A stretch of 64,000 bases of DNA, from positions 286,453-350,452 of the forward strand of contig JAAEPZ010000591.1 of NCBI GenBank assembly GCA_024231955.1. The letters are read 5' to 3'. Positions 34,657 to 43,365 of the stretch are shown here, piece after piece. Both the position numbers and the translations under genes were made by a program. The stretch's first letter is position 1. Every line of letters starts with the position of its first letter. Origin of the DNA: a bacterium. GTDB lineage: Bacteria; Krumholzibacteriota; Krumholzibacteriia; JACNKJ01. The notes beneath the pieces were generated by a model. That model searched no databases. It saw only the letters and a program-made list of their open reading frames with translations, and was not told the DNA's origin.

Positions 34657-35865
34657 TCAGCGTTCGGTGATCAGAGGGGCGCAGAGCTCCTTGAACTGAT
34701 CGATCCTGTCGATGAGATTGAGCTCTTCGAGATAGTTCCGCTCCAGACCGACCCCTTCGCAGACAAGTGTCGAAGCATTGCTGTCCCGCAGCATGGCGTT
34801 GGCGATATGGACACAGGCCAGTACGCCCACCTCGGGCTCGCCGGCACGGGTCGGCTCATGATGATAGGCGGCGGCCTCGACGATGGGATCGGGCAGCCCC
34901 CAGAGCGCCAGCAAATAGGCGCCGACCTGACTGTGATTGACGCCCATCTGCTCCCGCTCGGTCAGGTAGAGCGGTTTCATGTCCATGCGTGCGCTGTTGA
35001 TGGCCTCTTTGAGGCCCGGTCGGAAATAGGCCAGCTCAACCAGCTTGCCCACATCGTGGAGCATCCCGGCCAGGAGAGCGTCCTCGCAAACTGTCGGCTC
35101 CAGTTCCAGCATTCTGGCGATGAGTCTGGCGTAGTGACCGGTCTGGATCGAGTGATTGCAGATCCCCTCGACATTCAACTCCTTGATTGACGGAACGTCA
35201 AACTGAAGGAAGATTCCGCTGGTGGTGATCAGAGCGTTGATCTTGTCCAACCCCAGCAAACTCACGGCCTGAAGAGGTGTGTTGATCCTTGTAGTCAAGC
35301 CATAGAAGGCCGAGTTCAGGATCTGGAGCAGCTTGGCCGTCATGCCCACATCGGTCTGTATTACATCCGCAATATCCTTGATCGAGGGGTCTTTGGACTG
35401 AAGAATGTCGATGAGATCGTAATAGGTCTGGGGTAGCGTGGGGAGGGAGCGGATCTGGGAGATCTGCCGGTGCATGAGGTTGCTGTCCAGCGTCTTGCGC
35501 AGACGGAGGGAGCGGGTCATGGCCGTCCAGAGCGCACCTGGCGTACAGGGCTTGGAGAGACATTGGTGGGCATACCCGACCGAAGCCAGGACCGCATCCT
35601 TGTCTTCGACATCGGATAGAATCAGGCGAACGGTTCCGGGATAACTCCTGTGCACATGTCGCATGAATTCGGCGCCGTTCATCTCCCTCATGCCGATATC
35701 GGTGATCACCACATCGAAACTACGCCCCCTCATCGCCTTCAAAGCGGTGGTGGGACTGTCGATGATCTGGATCTCCCAAGGGTTGCCCAGTGCGTTGAGG
35801 GTCAACACCAAGTCTTTGATCTGTTGAGGGTTTTCGTCGACGAACAGTATTCTAAGGTTATCCAC
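34657..35865 (-). CDS. Response regulator with receiver and HDOD domains
   Basis: 402 residues from a GTG at 35865 with AGAGG 6 bases upstream, giving VDNLRILFVDENP, a normal receiver start; an ATG at 35898 is also open. The receiver (residues ~1-120) has the acidic pair Asp10/Glu11, phospho-acceptor Asp56 in DVVITDIGM, and Lys in CLSKP. Residues ~145-345 are the HDOD domain, with LPTLPQTYYDLIDIL, GMTAKLLQILNSAFYG, ALLAGMLHDVGKLVE and AAAYHHEPTRAGE. HDOD proteins are signalling scaffolds related to HD phosphodiesterases. No output DNA-binding domain is present, so action is likely by protein contact or on nucleotides. No partner histidine kinase is adjacent. Confidence 0.9.
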   Translation of the reverse strand: MDNLRILFVDENPQQIKDLVLTLNALGNPWEIQIIDSPTTALKAMRGRSFDVVITDIGMREMNGAEFMRHVHRSYPGTVRLILSDVEDKDAVLASVGYAHQCLSKPCTPGALWTAMTRSLRLRKTLDSNLMHRQISQIRSLPTLPQTYYDLIDILQSKDPSIKDIADVIQTDVGMTAKLLQILNSAFYGLTTRINTPLQAVSLLGLDKINALITTSGIFLQFDVPSIKELNVEGICNHSIQTGHYARLIARMLELEPTVCEDALLAGMLHDVGKLVELAYFRPGLKEAINSARMDMKPLYLTEREQMGVNHSQVGAYLLALWGLPDPIVEAAAYHHEPTRAGEPEVGVLACVHIANAMLRDSNASTLVCEGVGLERNYLEELNLIDRIDQFKELCAPLITER

Positions 35866-36050
35866 CCTGTACCTCTTCAAAGTCCAAATAGTAGGCATAA
35901 TTCACAGTGGTTGCTGAACCACGGCACCTGATACTATCGGCGGGATGACACAAAACCTTTACATATCTTCTGTAGAAATCACAGATTGTGCACAAGTGTC
36001 TTCTTGAGATGTCCTGTTTATCCAGGATTGTCCCCTCCAAAAGTGTACAC

Positions 36051-36079
36051 AAAAAAAACCGCCCCTCTGCAGGGACGGT
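36051..36079 (-). terminator. Intrinsic terminator of tRNA-Leu
   Basis: On the minus strand ACCGTCCCT, loop GC, AGAGGGGCGGT is followed by a run of eight T, starting 12 bases after the tRNA 3' end. This is the best-formed rho-independent terminator in the window. Confidence 0.9.
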
Positions 36080-36090
36080 ATTCTACTGAG

Positions 36091-36174
36091 TGCCGGAGGT
36101 CGGAATCGAACCGACACGATGTTGCCATCGACGGATTTTGAATCCGTTGCGTCTACCAATTTCACCACTCCGGC
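36091..36174 (-). tRNA. tRNA-Leu (anticodon CAA)
   Basis: The minus strand reads GCCGGAG...CTCCGGC for the acceptor stem, a long variable arm as in class II tRNAs, and a T arm with GGTTCGATTCC. The anticodon stem-loop is ACGGA TTCAAAA TCCGT, so the anticodon is CAA, reading UUG. The discriminator is A and CCA is not encoded. A promoter (36184-36211) and terminator (36051-36079) frame it as a single-gene unit. Confidence 0.95.
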
Positions 36175-36183
36175 GATGCAGGC

Positions 36184-36211
36184 AGAATAACAGGGATTTC
36201 CCCGTTGTCAA
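36184..36211 (-). promoter_or_regulatory. Promoter of tRNA-Leu
   Basis: On the minus strand a consensus TTGACA, a 16-base spacer and TATTCT end 10 bases before the tRNA 5' end, a typical placement for a stable-RNA promoter. Confidence 0.6.
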
Positions 36212-36248
36212 GATCCTGTCGCAGCTTACGCCGTTTCTTACCGGCTTT

Positions 36249-36887
36249 TCAGCTCTGAAGCGCCTTGGGCTTGCCCAGAACTTCAGTCAGGACAATCGCC
36301 CGGCGCCAGGCTGCATGCGAGGGGGCGCTTCCGAGGATCCTGGTCCTGCCCCCTATCACTCTTCGTTTCGCATGGTAGAGCTCGGCATCCGTGGTTGTCC
36401 GTCGGCTCTCGCCGGCCTTCAAACTATGCAGGTCTGCCGCATCCTGGACACGCTGTTCCCACACAGGTAGTGGTGGGGGAGCGGCAGCCGATGGTGCCCT
36501 CTCCAGCCCAACCGGACTCACATCGCGTACCGACACGCTCGACGTTGGCGCCTGAGCCGGTGTGTCGCTTTCGGAGGTGCCGCCGCCGATCTCCTCGACC
36601 AGATTGGACAGCCAGGCCGGCAACTCCTCCTTACCCTGACCGGCCTGGCCGGTGCTCCGGGTCTCACTGTCGGAGCGAGACCCGGAGGAGGCTTTATCCA
36701 GCTTTTGCGAGACCTGGCGCAGTGACCGGGAGACCTTGGTCAACTCACTGTGCACCACACGGTTGACCACCTTGCTCCGAGCGGGTTTTGATTGTTTCCC
36801 CTTCTTCTTGCCGAAGATGCGCTGCAGAATCGCAGGGACTGCAAAAATCAGCAACGGCAGCAGGAAATCAAGATCTGCGTAGGTCAT
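36249..36887 (-). CDS. Small membrane-anchored protein of the floA-nfeD operon, function unknown
   Basis: 212 residues. ATG follows CAGGA at 6 bases and lies 2 bases after the floA stop. The N-terminus DLDFLLPLLIFAVPAILQRI is one membrane helix, then a basic stretch (KKKGKQSKPARSK) as expected for the cytosolic side. Residues ~65-160 are low-complexity Ser/Pro/Gly/Glu linker. The last ~25 residues (AAWRRAIVLTEVLGKPKALQ) look ordered and probably form the conserved part, perhaps a binding helix. It resembles no enzyme. Third position after nfeD and floA suggests a flotillin-associated role (inference). Confidence 0.7.
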   Translation of the reverse strand: MTYADLDFLLPLLIFAVPAILQRIFGKKKGKQSKPARSKVVNRVVHSELTKVSRSLRQVSQKLDKASSGSRSDSETRSTGQAGQGKEELPAWLSNLVEEIGGGTSESDTPAQAPTSSVSVRDVSPVGLERAPSAAAPPPLPVWEQRVQDAADLHSLKAGESRRTTTDAELYHAKRRVIGGRTRILGSAPSHAAWRRAIVLTEVLGKPKALQS

Positions 36888-36889
36888 GA

Positions 36890-37903
36890 CTATTCCTGAT
36901 TCGGATCTTCTGGAGTCGTGTCTCCATCGCTGGCGATCGAATCACGCATGTCCGTGTCGCTCTGGATGTTCTTCATCTTGTAGTAATCCATGATCCCCAT
37001 GTTGCCCTCGCGGAACGCCTGGGCCATCGCACGCGGAACTTCGGCCTCGGCTTCGACAACCAGGGCGCGCATCTCCTGAGTGCGTGCGGTCATCTCCTGC
37101 TCGGCCGCCACGGCCATGGCGCGCCGCTCCTCGGCCTTAGCCTGGGCGATCCGTTTGTCGGCCTCGGCCTGATCGGTCTGCAGCTCGGCGCCGATGTTCT
37201 TGCCTACATCGACGTCGGCGATATCAATGGAGAGGATCTCGAACGCGGTGCCGGAATCAAGGCCCTTGGAGAGCACGGTCTTGGAGATCTCGTCGGGATT
37301 CTCAAGCACGGCCTTGTGGGTACCGGCTGAACCGATGGTGGAGACGATACCCTCGCCGACCCGGGCCAGGATCGTCTCCTCGCCAGCGCCACCGACCAGA
37401 CGGTCGATGTTGGCGCGAACCGTGACCAGCGCCAGGGCAATAACCTGGATGCCGTCCTTGGCCATGGCGGCCACCTTGGGCGTGGTGATGACCTTGGGGT
37501 TAACGCTGACCTGCACCGCTTCGAGGACGTCACGACCCGCCAGGTCGATGGCGGTGGCGCGTTTGAAACCAAGGTCGATATTGGCCTTGTCGGCGCTGAT
37601 CAGAGCATTGACCACTTTGACGACATCGCCGCCGGCCAGGTAGTGGCTCTCCATCTCGTTGATGTCCAGTGTCAACCCAGCCTTGGTTGCGCTGATGAGT
37701 GGACGGATGATGGCTTGCGGCGGCACCTTCCGCAGACGCATACCGATCAACGTGAACAGGTTCACGCGTACGCCGCTGAAGAAGGCGGTAACCCACAGCC
37801 CGACCGGGATAAAGTAGGTGAACATTATCAGTAGAACGATGATGGTGATAACCACCAGCATCAGTCCTAGCTCTGTCGCTAACAGGAAGAATGGCAAGTG
37901 CAT
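36890..37903 (-). CDS. floA: Flotillin-like protein FloA
   Basis: 337 residues, close to the ~330 of the UPF0365/YqfA family. The ATG at 37903 follows AAAAGGAG at 5 bases; an upstream ATG adds eight residues unlike the family. Visible are the N-terminal hydrophobic hairpin region (~8-40), the family text [20 protein letters not shown] and [20 protein letters not shown], the SPFH-like core and the Glu/Ala-rich C-terminus ([19 protein letters not shown]). FloA oligomerises in the inner membrane and organises functional microdomains. It follows nfeD by 57 bases, as in many bacteria. Confidence 0.95.
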   Translation of the reverse strand: MHLPFFLLATELGLMLVVITIIVLLIMFTYFIPVGLWVTAFFSGVRVNLFTLIGMRLRKVPPQAIIRPLISATKAGLTLDINEMESHYLAGGDVVKVVNALISADKANIDLGFKRATAIDLAGRDVLEAVQVSVNPKVITTPKVAAMAKDGIQVIALALVTVRANIDRLVGGAGEETILARVGEGIVSTIGSAGTHKAVLENPDEISKTVLSKGLDSGTAFEILSIDIADVDVGKNIGAELQTDQAEADKRIAQAKAEERRAMAVAAEQEMTARTQEMRALVVEAEAEVPRAMAQAFREGNMGIMDYYKMKNIQSDTDMRDSIASDGDTTPEDPNQE

Positions 37904-37960
37904 GACGCTCCTTTTAATACGATTCAATTCCGGACGGCTTTACCCCTGACCTGAAAGCCG

Positions 37961-39382
37961 TCATGCTTTGTTGTTTTCAATCTCTTCGACAACGATTCTG
38001 TTGCCTCGGACCTCGATGATCTTCACGGTTTTTCCCACGTCGATATAGTCACCCATGGTGATCACATCGAACCTGCTGCCATCAACCTCGATGGTGCCGG
38101 CAGGGCGCAGGTCGGTGATACTGTGCCCGATTTTGTCCATCAGGTTCAGGTCGCGATGCTGATCGGCGTGGAATCCCGCGTTGGGATCCTGGTTATTGGC
38201 CAGGACCATGCCGGGCATCCACTTGGCCTCCGGAAGGTACTTGAGTAGCGCGATGAATACCCCGGCAGTGAAGAGGAAGGAGCAGATCAGCATGAGCAGC
38301 GCCCCTCTGATATCCCCGGAACCTCCGTGCGGACTGATGCGGCTGAGCAGCAGCCCTAGAACAACCAGGATGGCGCCGATGATGCCCGCAGCGCCGAAGC
38401 CTGGGATCACGAAGACCTCCAGAATTATCAGCAGCAGGCCGCCCAGGAAGAGCAGCACCTCGACGTTGCCGGCCAGATTGACCAGATAGTGACTGCCGAA
38501 GTAAAGAGCCAGAGCCAGTACGCCGATTATGCCGGGCAGGCCGAGGCCGGGCGTGCGGATCTCAAGCAGCAGCGCCAGGCCGCCGATGGAGAGCAGCAGA
38601 CCCGCCAGTATCGGGTGGGTGAGGAAACGGACCATCTGTTCGCTCCACATGGGCTCGATCTGCCGTATCTCTGCGCGGGTCCAGCCCATGATCTCCCGCA
38701 GTTCCTTGCGGTTGCTCACGAGGTGATCGGCGATATCCAGATCCAGAGCCTCTTCGGAGGTCAGCGTGAGCAGCTTGCCCTCTTCGGAGATGCCGTCGAT
38801 GGCGATGTCCGAGTCCACCATGGCCTCGGCGATACGGGGATCACGATCCCTGGCTTCGGCGGTGGCCCGCATCTCGCCGCGCATATAAGAGACGGTTTTC
38901 TCACCGGTCTCCTTGGCTTTACCGGTGGGGGTGACCTGAACCGGCTGCGCCGCTCCGATCGATGCACCTTCGTTCATGATGACGGTCTCGCCCGCCAGGG
39001 TGATCAGTGCCCCGGCGCTGATGGCTCGACCCTCGACCCAGATGACGGATGGTATCTCCGTGTGGAGAATTGCGTCCCTGATACGCACGGCGGCGTCGAT
39101 GCGTCCGCCGAAGGTATCGACACGGAGAAGCAGGGCATCTGCCGCCATATCCTCCGCTTCACGTATCGCCCGCTGGACAAACGGTGCCAGACCCATCTCG
39201 ATCGTACCGTGGATGGGGATCTCAACGATGAGATCGGCCTCCCCGGTATCGGCATTGGCGATGAATCCGTCAAGCAACGGGGCGGTGGACATCAGCAAAC
39301 TGGTGAGGATACAAAGCAAACCAAGGCGCTTGCGGAAGCCGCTATGGGTTACAATCCCGAGAACATTTCCTGAGAGACTCAT
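37961..39382 (-). CDS. NfeD-family membrane serine protease (long form)
   Basis: 473 residues; ATG at 39382 with GGAG 5 bases upstream. A signal or anchor helix (~15-45) is followed by a ClpP-like domain (~50-230) with the nucleophile Ser122 in GRAISAGALITLA and the base Lys162 in GEKTVSYMRG, 40 residues on (41 in the archaeal PH1510 protease). Then come four or five membrane helices (~250-385, e.g. GGLALLLEIRTPGLGLPGII). Last is a C-terminal OB-fold (~410-473, PAGTIEVDGSRFDVITMGDY). Long NfeD proteins work with flotillin/stomatin partners, and floA is the next gene. Confidence 0.93.
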   Translation of the reverse strand: MSLSGNVLGIVTHSGFRKRLGLLCILTSLLMSTAPLLDGFIANADTGEADLIVEIPIHGTIEMGLAPFVQRAIREAEDMAADALLLRVDTFGGRIDAAVRIRDAILHTEIPSVIWVEGRAISAGALITLAGETVIMNEGASIGAAQPVQVTPTGKAKETGEKTVSYMRGEMRATAEARDRDPRIAEAMVDSDIAIDGISEEGKLLTLTSEEALDLDIADHLVSNRKELREIMGWTRAEIRQIEPMWSEQMVRFLTHPILAGLLLSIGGLALLLEIRTPGLGLPGIIGVLALALYFGSHYLVNLAGNVEVLLFLGGLLLIILEVFVIPGFGAAGIIGAILVVLGLLLSRISPHGGSGDIRGALLMLICSFLFTAGVFIALLKYLPEAKWMPGMVLANNQDPNAGFHADQHRDLNLMDKIGHSITDLRPAGTIEVDGSRFDVITMGDYIDVGKTVKIIEVRGNRIVVEEIENNKA

Positions 39383-39401
39383 TTTCACTCCTTTTCACCC
39401 C

Positions 39402-39429
39402 TTGACTTAGCACTCTCTTTTGTTATTGT
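39402..39429 (+). promoter_or_regulatory. Putative promoter of tRNA-Ala
   Basis: TTGACT, 16 bases, TATTGT in the divergent gap between nfeD and tRNA-Ala, about 42 bases before the tRNA 5' end. It matches 5 of 6 and 4 of 6 consensus bases. Confidence 0.4.
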
Positions 39430-39471
39430 GCAACTGGTTTCGGGGGTAAGACTCCGGATACTTTTGCATAA

Positions 39472-39544
39472 GGGGCCGTAGCTCAGATGGGAGAGCGCAT
39501 GACTGGCAGTCATGAGGTCAGGGGTTCGATCCCCCTCGGCTCCA
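39472..39544 (+). tRNA. tRNA-Ala (anticodon GGC)
   Basis: GGGGCCG...CGGCTCC forms the acceptor stem (with G-U), the D arm is AGCTCAGATGGGAGAGC, the anticodon stem-loop CATGA CTGGCAG TCATG gives GGC (reads GCC), and the T arm is GGGGTTCGATCCCC. The discriminator is A and the CCA end is not encoded (next bases CCTTTA). The 3' half is a plausible integration site, because an integrase remnant lies 66 bases downstream. Confidence 0.95.
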
Positions 39545-39556
39545 CCTTTATAAACG

Positions 39557-39589
39557 AAGCCCCCGCGAGCACTTAGCCGTGGGGGCTTT
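39557..39589 (+). terminator. Terminator after tRNA-Ala
   Basis: AAGCCCCC (39557-39564) pairs with GGGGGCTT (39581-39588) around a 16-base loop and is followed by TCTCG. It begins 13 bases after the tRNA. Confidence 0.65.
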
Positions 39590-39610
39590 CTCGTGAATAT
39601 CGCTGAATGA

Positions 39611-40300
39611 CTATGTGGTGTCACTTTGGTGGCGATTTTTATTCTCAGAACCAGGGTCTGCAGCTTCAATCTGCTCGATTGCGGGGTTGTCAGCGTCCGG
39701 AATGAAGTGCATGTAGGTGGCCATGGTGATGCGGATCGAGGCCTGCCCGAGCTGCTTCTGGATGTACTTCGGTTGCGTCCCGGCCGCGAACATGATGCTT
39801 GCTTTGGTGTGGCGCAGGTCATGCCAGCGATCGTCCTCTCGAACTCCGGCAGCGCGTAGGACACGCGGCCAGAAGTGGCTACTGATCGTGTCGGCAGCGA
39901 AGGGTATCCCGACGGGTCAGCACTGCCCCGGTCAAACACGAAGGTCTTGCCCGGAGGATTCCCCATCGCCATCAGGTGCCGACGGAGAGCCTCAATGACT
40001 CTCATGGGGATCTGTACTGCATGAGCCCCAACCTTATTCGAGGCTTTCTTTTGGAGCTTGCTGCTGGTCCAGGTGTGGGTGATCCGAGCACAACTTTCCA
40101 CGGGTCGAGATTGTCCCGCCGAAGCCCAAAGAGTTCACCCCGGCGCATTCCCGTGAACAGCGAGGTCAGGACCATCAAGTGGTAGGTTTGTGCCGGTAGT
40201 GCGGCGTGTTTTGGTGAGGGACGATCGAACCGCTGATTCATCGGCAGCTTTTCCATTGCCGCCAACGCGATCAGCTTGTGTCCAGGGTTGTCTTGGCGAA
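39611..40300 (-). pseudogene. Frameshifted tyrosine integrase remnant
   Basis: Three pieces of one tyrosine recombinase appear in order on the minus strand but in three different frames. The Arg I box is LTSLFTGMRRGELFGLRRDN (about 40170-40100). The beta-hairpin Lys region is around VGAHAVQIPMRVIEALRRHL and NPPGKTFVFDRG (about 40050-39910). The HxxR and Tyr part reads WHDLRHTKASIMFAAG through QKQLGQASIRITMATYMHF (about 39870-39660). At least two frameshifts separate them, and no N-terminal core-binding domain was recognised, so the gene is dead. The usual His of LGHxS is Gln here. The 3' end points at tRNA-Ala, as expected for phage or genomic-island integrases. The upstream boundary is approximate. 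Confidence 0.8.
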
Positions 40301-40654
40301 AATGTTTTTCAGCGCGTGGGTGTCCGTGGGTATTAGGCAAAGAATAATAATTCAGACAGCCAGCGGAGATGACTGTTTCATCACATTCTCCTGTTGGCGT
40401 GGCACTGTACCGATGGTGATCTCCCTTATGTCCAACATTGCAGCTCGTTTTTCGCAGGGATGCGCGAATGTCATAATGCGGACCCAGAGTCCAATCGCCT
40501 CCGTAATTCCGGGGCGATCGCTCCCTCAATCAGAAACTCCCGCGATCCGAACGGTTGCGGACAGGACTGTGAATCTACTGATGGGATCAGTTCAACCGAT
40601 CTAAGCCATGAAGGGCTGCTTACACGGCTCCGTTGACACTCCCCGAGTGGCGGG
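40301..40654. other. Non-coding remainder of the integrase remnant region
   Basis: About 350 bases between the recognisable integrase pieces and the Asp-box protein gene. Short open frames exist on both strands but none resembles a protein family. It may be decayed mobile-element sequence. No direct repeat of the tRNA-Ala 3' end was found here. Confidence 0.4.
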
Positions 40655-43246
40655 TCAGTGAATCAATACCGCGCCCTCGCTGCCCCGGATTATAATGCGT
40701 TTGTTGAGGACTCCGACGTTTTCGTCGTAATCCGCTCCCTTTATGATCAGCGTCGCCCCGTTGCCGGCGTTCGAGTAGCCCTCCCAAAACGTGTTGTAGG
40801 GGCGCATCTGGGTGCCGTCCTCCTCGCCGGTCCAATCCTGGTCCACCCACACGGTCTCCAGCGGCATGCATTCGTACATGCCGCGTCCGTGGGTTACGGC
40901 GATCAGCGTGCTGTATGAGTGCCAGATCAGATCGGTGATTTCTGTGAAGACGGGACCCTCGTTGGATCCGTAGCGCGAGGTTACGTTCCAGTTTGCGCCC
41001 AGATCCTCCGAAGCGAAGAGACCGATGTCCGTGCCCAGGTAGATCCAGTCGGGGTTCGTCGGGTGGAAACTCGCGGCGGTGGCGTGCACCGTGGGGATCG
41101 TGTTCAGGCCGCTTCCCGGACGATGGGTCCAGCTGTCGCCCCCATTGGTGCTGAGATAAAGTCCGCTGTCTTCGTTGTAGCCGCCGGCGACGGCCAGGAT
41201 CACATCCGGATCGTGGGGACTGATCTCGATGTCGGTGATGAAACGACTGGCGACGCCGCCGCCGTTGTTGTCGACCCTGTCCCAATCCACCGTCGTGTTC
41301 TCCGTCTTCCAGATCTGCCCATCGGTATAGCCGACCCAGACGACCTGTGAGCCCTGGGTCGGGCAGATCTCCACGGTGCTGCATAGGGGATTGCCGGGGC
41401 GCGGCTCCAGGCATTCGTTCCAGTTCGCGGCATGATCCGTCGTGCGCCAGATGCTTCTGCCCCCGCCGATGAGGGTGTAGGGCGACTGTTTGTCTATGGT
41501 GAACGGAGCGATGAAAAGGGCCAGGTCCGGATCGCCCGGGGCCTGAACTCCGGCGTCGGTGATGCCGTCGTGACTGTGGAAATAGCTGTATCCGCCATTC
41601 GTGCTCTTCTCGATCTGAAGATGGATGTACGCACCGTACATGATGGAGGTGTCGTCGGGATTGATGGCGGCGTAGCTGCCGTCACCGGTCTCCGCCTGAT
41701 ACCAGTCCTGGGCGCCGTCCTCGCGGCGAAAGCGAAGGTCGTCGTTGTCCTGCGTGCCGCCCAGGATGATGCTGCCGTCGGGGCTCACGTCGGCTCCGAA
41801 GAACTGGGTGATGCCCAGATTGTTGGCCAGGTTGATCCATCCGGAGTGCGATTCGGCCAGAAAGCCCTCAGTGTTCTTCTGCACGCCGCCGTCATTGCCG
41901 AAGAAAATGGTTCGGTCACCCTCGGGGTCGTAGCTGATGTGAGGCGTGATGACGTGCTGGTCGGCGTGAGCCGATGTACCGTGGTGGTAGCTGTGCCAGT
42001 CCGACATGCGGTGCAGAGACACTCCGCCGTTGATACTCTTGTACAGATCAAGGCCCCCGACAATGATGCTGGTGTCGAACTGGGGCTCCACCCAGATAAC
42101 GTTGGCGTACCAGCCGAGAGTATTAAGGTGGTGGAGTGCGCTCCGCCGTGCCCAGGTCACTCCGTTGTCCTCGGAGCGCCAGATCTCCCCTCTCGGATCG
42201 TTTCCGTTCGGCACGTTGCAGGAGGCGTATACGAAATCGCTGTCGGTGGCGAAGGCGATCTCGCAGCGTCCTGTATCTCCCGGCAGACTGGTGGCTCCTC
42301 CGACCGCGAGATCCGTCCAGGTTCCCGGAGCGCCTCTGTCATTGGATCGATAGGCCCCGTGCCTGAAGCCGGCGATCACGATATCGGGATCGTCCGGGTC
42401 GAACTTGATATCCAGGGCCCCTCCGATGGAGGCGGGCGGATCATGCGCCGACCACCAATCTTCGCCGCCGTTGGTCGTGCGAAAGACCTGGCCGTTTCCG
42501 TCCTTGTCCATGGCGCAGGCAAGCAGGTAGCCGCTTTGGGTGGGGTGATGGGCGAGATCATTGACGAACCACATCTCGGGATCGATGGAATCTTCGAGCT
42601 GCACCCAGACTGCACCGCCATTGGTGCTCTTGAATATTCCGCCGCCGGGCAAGCCGTCGCTATTGCCGAAGCCCTCGCCGGTACCGGCGTAGATGATGTC
42701 GGGATCGTTGGGATCCATGGCCAGGCCGCTGACGGCCAGACAGGGCATGAGGTCGGTGAGGGGATACCAGCCGACACCGCCGTCATTGGTCTTCCAGACG
42801 CCGCCGCCGGAACTTGCGGCCCAGAGGATATTGCCGTTGTCCGGATGGGTCAAGATGGCCCGGACTCGCCCGCCGATGTTGCCGGGTCCCAACCAGTCCC
42901 AGTTCCAGAGCCCCGCATCGCGATCGCCGGTGGGCTGAGGCATTCGCTTCACGTGCTCCTTGGCCTCCAGCAGGAGTTGCGTGACGTTGGTCCCTTCAGG
43001 GTGGCTGCGAACCATTTTCCTGTAGTGCGCATAACCGTCAGGACGCTGGGGTTTCTTGTGCGTGCCCGCGAGTTTCGCCTCCTTGCGCGCGATCTTCGCA
43101 TCGATCACTGCTTGGCTCCGCTCCAGGCCGAGTGTCCCGGGGTCGACCTCCACCGGCACCTCCGGATCGCGCGGCATGAGCAGCGCACCGAACACGCACA
43201 GGGTTACGACAACAGGCGGGATCCAGAGAAGTTTGCGGCGGGACAT
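40655..43246 (-). CDS. Large Asp-box (BNR/sortilin-like) beta-propeller protein
   Basis: 863 residues; ATG preceded by GGAGG. The N-terminal helix (residues ~5-24, LLWIPPVVVTLCVFGALL) is a signal or anchor. After a charged stretch, WNWDWLGPGNIGGRVRAIL starts a propeller region with about ten Asp-box-like motifs: VWKTNDGGVGW, IFKSTNGGAVW, VFRTTNGGEDW, IWRSEDNGVTW, LYLSTNGGDSW, LFASEDLGANW and others, spread over residues ~130-770. This resembles VPS10/sortilin-type glycosyl-hydrolase-like proteins (xyloglucanase/BNR superfamily). The last ~65 residues (DGTQMRPYNTFWEGYSNAGN...) look like the start of a beta-helix. There is no FlgD-like domain, unlike its neighbours. No catalytic residues can be assigned. 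Confidence 0.85.
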   Translation of the reverse strand: MSRRKLLWIPPVVVTLCVFGALLMPRDPEVPVEVDPGTLGLERSQAVIDAKIARKEAKLAGTHKKPQRPDGYAHYRKMVRSHPEGTNVTQLLLEAKEHVKRMPQPTGDRDAGLWNWDWLGPGNIGGRVRAILTHPDNGNILWAASSGGGVWKTNDGGVGWYPLTDLMPCLAVSGLAMDPNDPDIIYAGTGEGFGNSDGLPGGGIFKSTNGGAVWVQLEDSIDPEMWFVNDLAHHPTQSGYLLACAMDKDGNGQVFRTTNGGEDWWSAHDPPASIGGALDIKFDPDDPDIVIAGFRHGAYRSNDRGAPGTWTDLAVGGATSLPGDTGRCEIAFATDSDFVYASCNVPNGNDPRGEIWRSEDNGVTWARRSALHHLNTLGWYANVIWVEPQFDTSIIVGGLDLYKSINGGVSLHRMSDWHSYHHGTSAHADQHVITPHISYDPEGDRTIFFGNDGGVQKNTEGFLAESHSGWINLANNLGITQFFGADVSPDGSIILGGTQDNDDLRFRREDGAQDWYQAETGDGSYAAINPDDTSIMYGAYIHLQIEKSTNGGYSYFHSHDGITDAGVQAPGDPDLALFIAPFTIDKQSPYTLIGGGRSIWRTTDHAANWNECLEPRPGNPLCSTVEICPTQGSQVVWVGYTDGQIWKTENTTVDWDRVDNNGGGVASRFITDIEISPHDPDVILAVAGGYNEDSGLYLSTNGGDSWTHRPGSGLNTIPTVHATAASFHPTNPDWIYLGTDIGLFASEDLGANWNVTSRYGSNEGPVFTEITDLIWHSYSTLIAVTHGRGMYECMPLETVWVDQDWTGEEDGTQMRPYNTFWEGYSNAGNGATLIIKGADYDENVGVLNKRIIIRGSEGAVLIH

Positions 43247-43365
43247 TACGCCTCCTCACCCTGTCGCCAGGGTTCACGTGGGCATTCCTTGACCCTCGGG
43301 GTTGTCCCCGGGGGATGGCGATCATGGAGAAGACCGGCGTGGCGTCAAAAAAGTTGCAGGGGCCG

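Noticed and set aside
35866..36050. 64-codon minus-strand frame upstream of the receiver-HDOD gene
   Set aside because: It overlaps the start region of that gene, has no ribosome site and no recognisable text; the stretch is best seen as leader sequence.
40655..40850. Truncation of the Asp-box protein by the neighbouring integrase element
   Set aside because: The C-terminal segment, a short beta-helix-like start, is known as a natural ending in similar secreted proteins, and the stop is clean, so a truncation is not needed.
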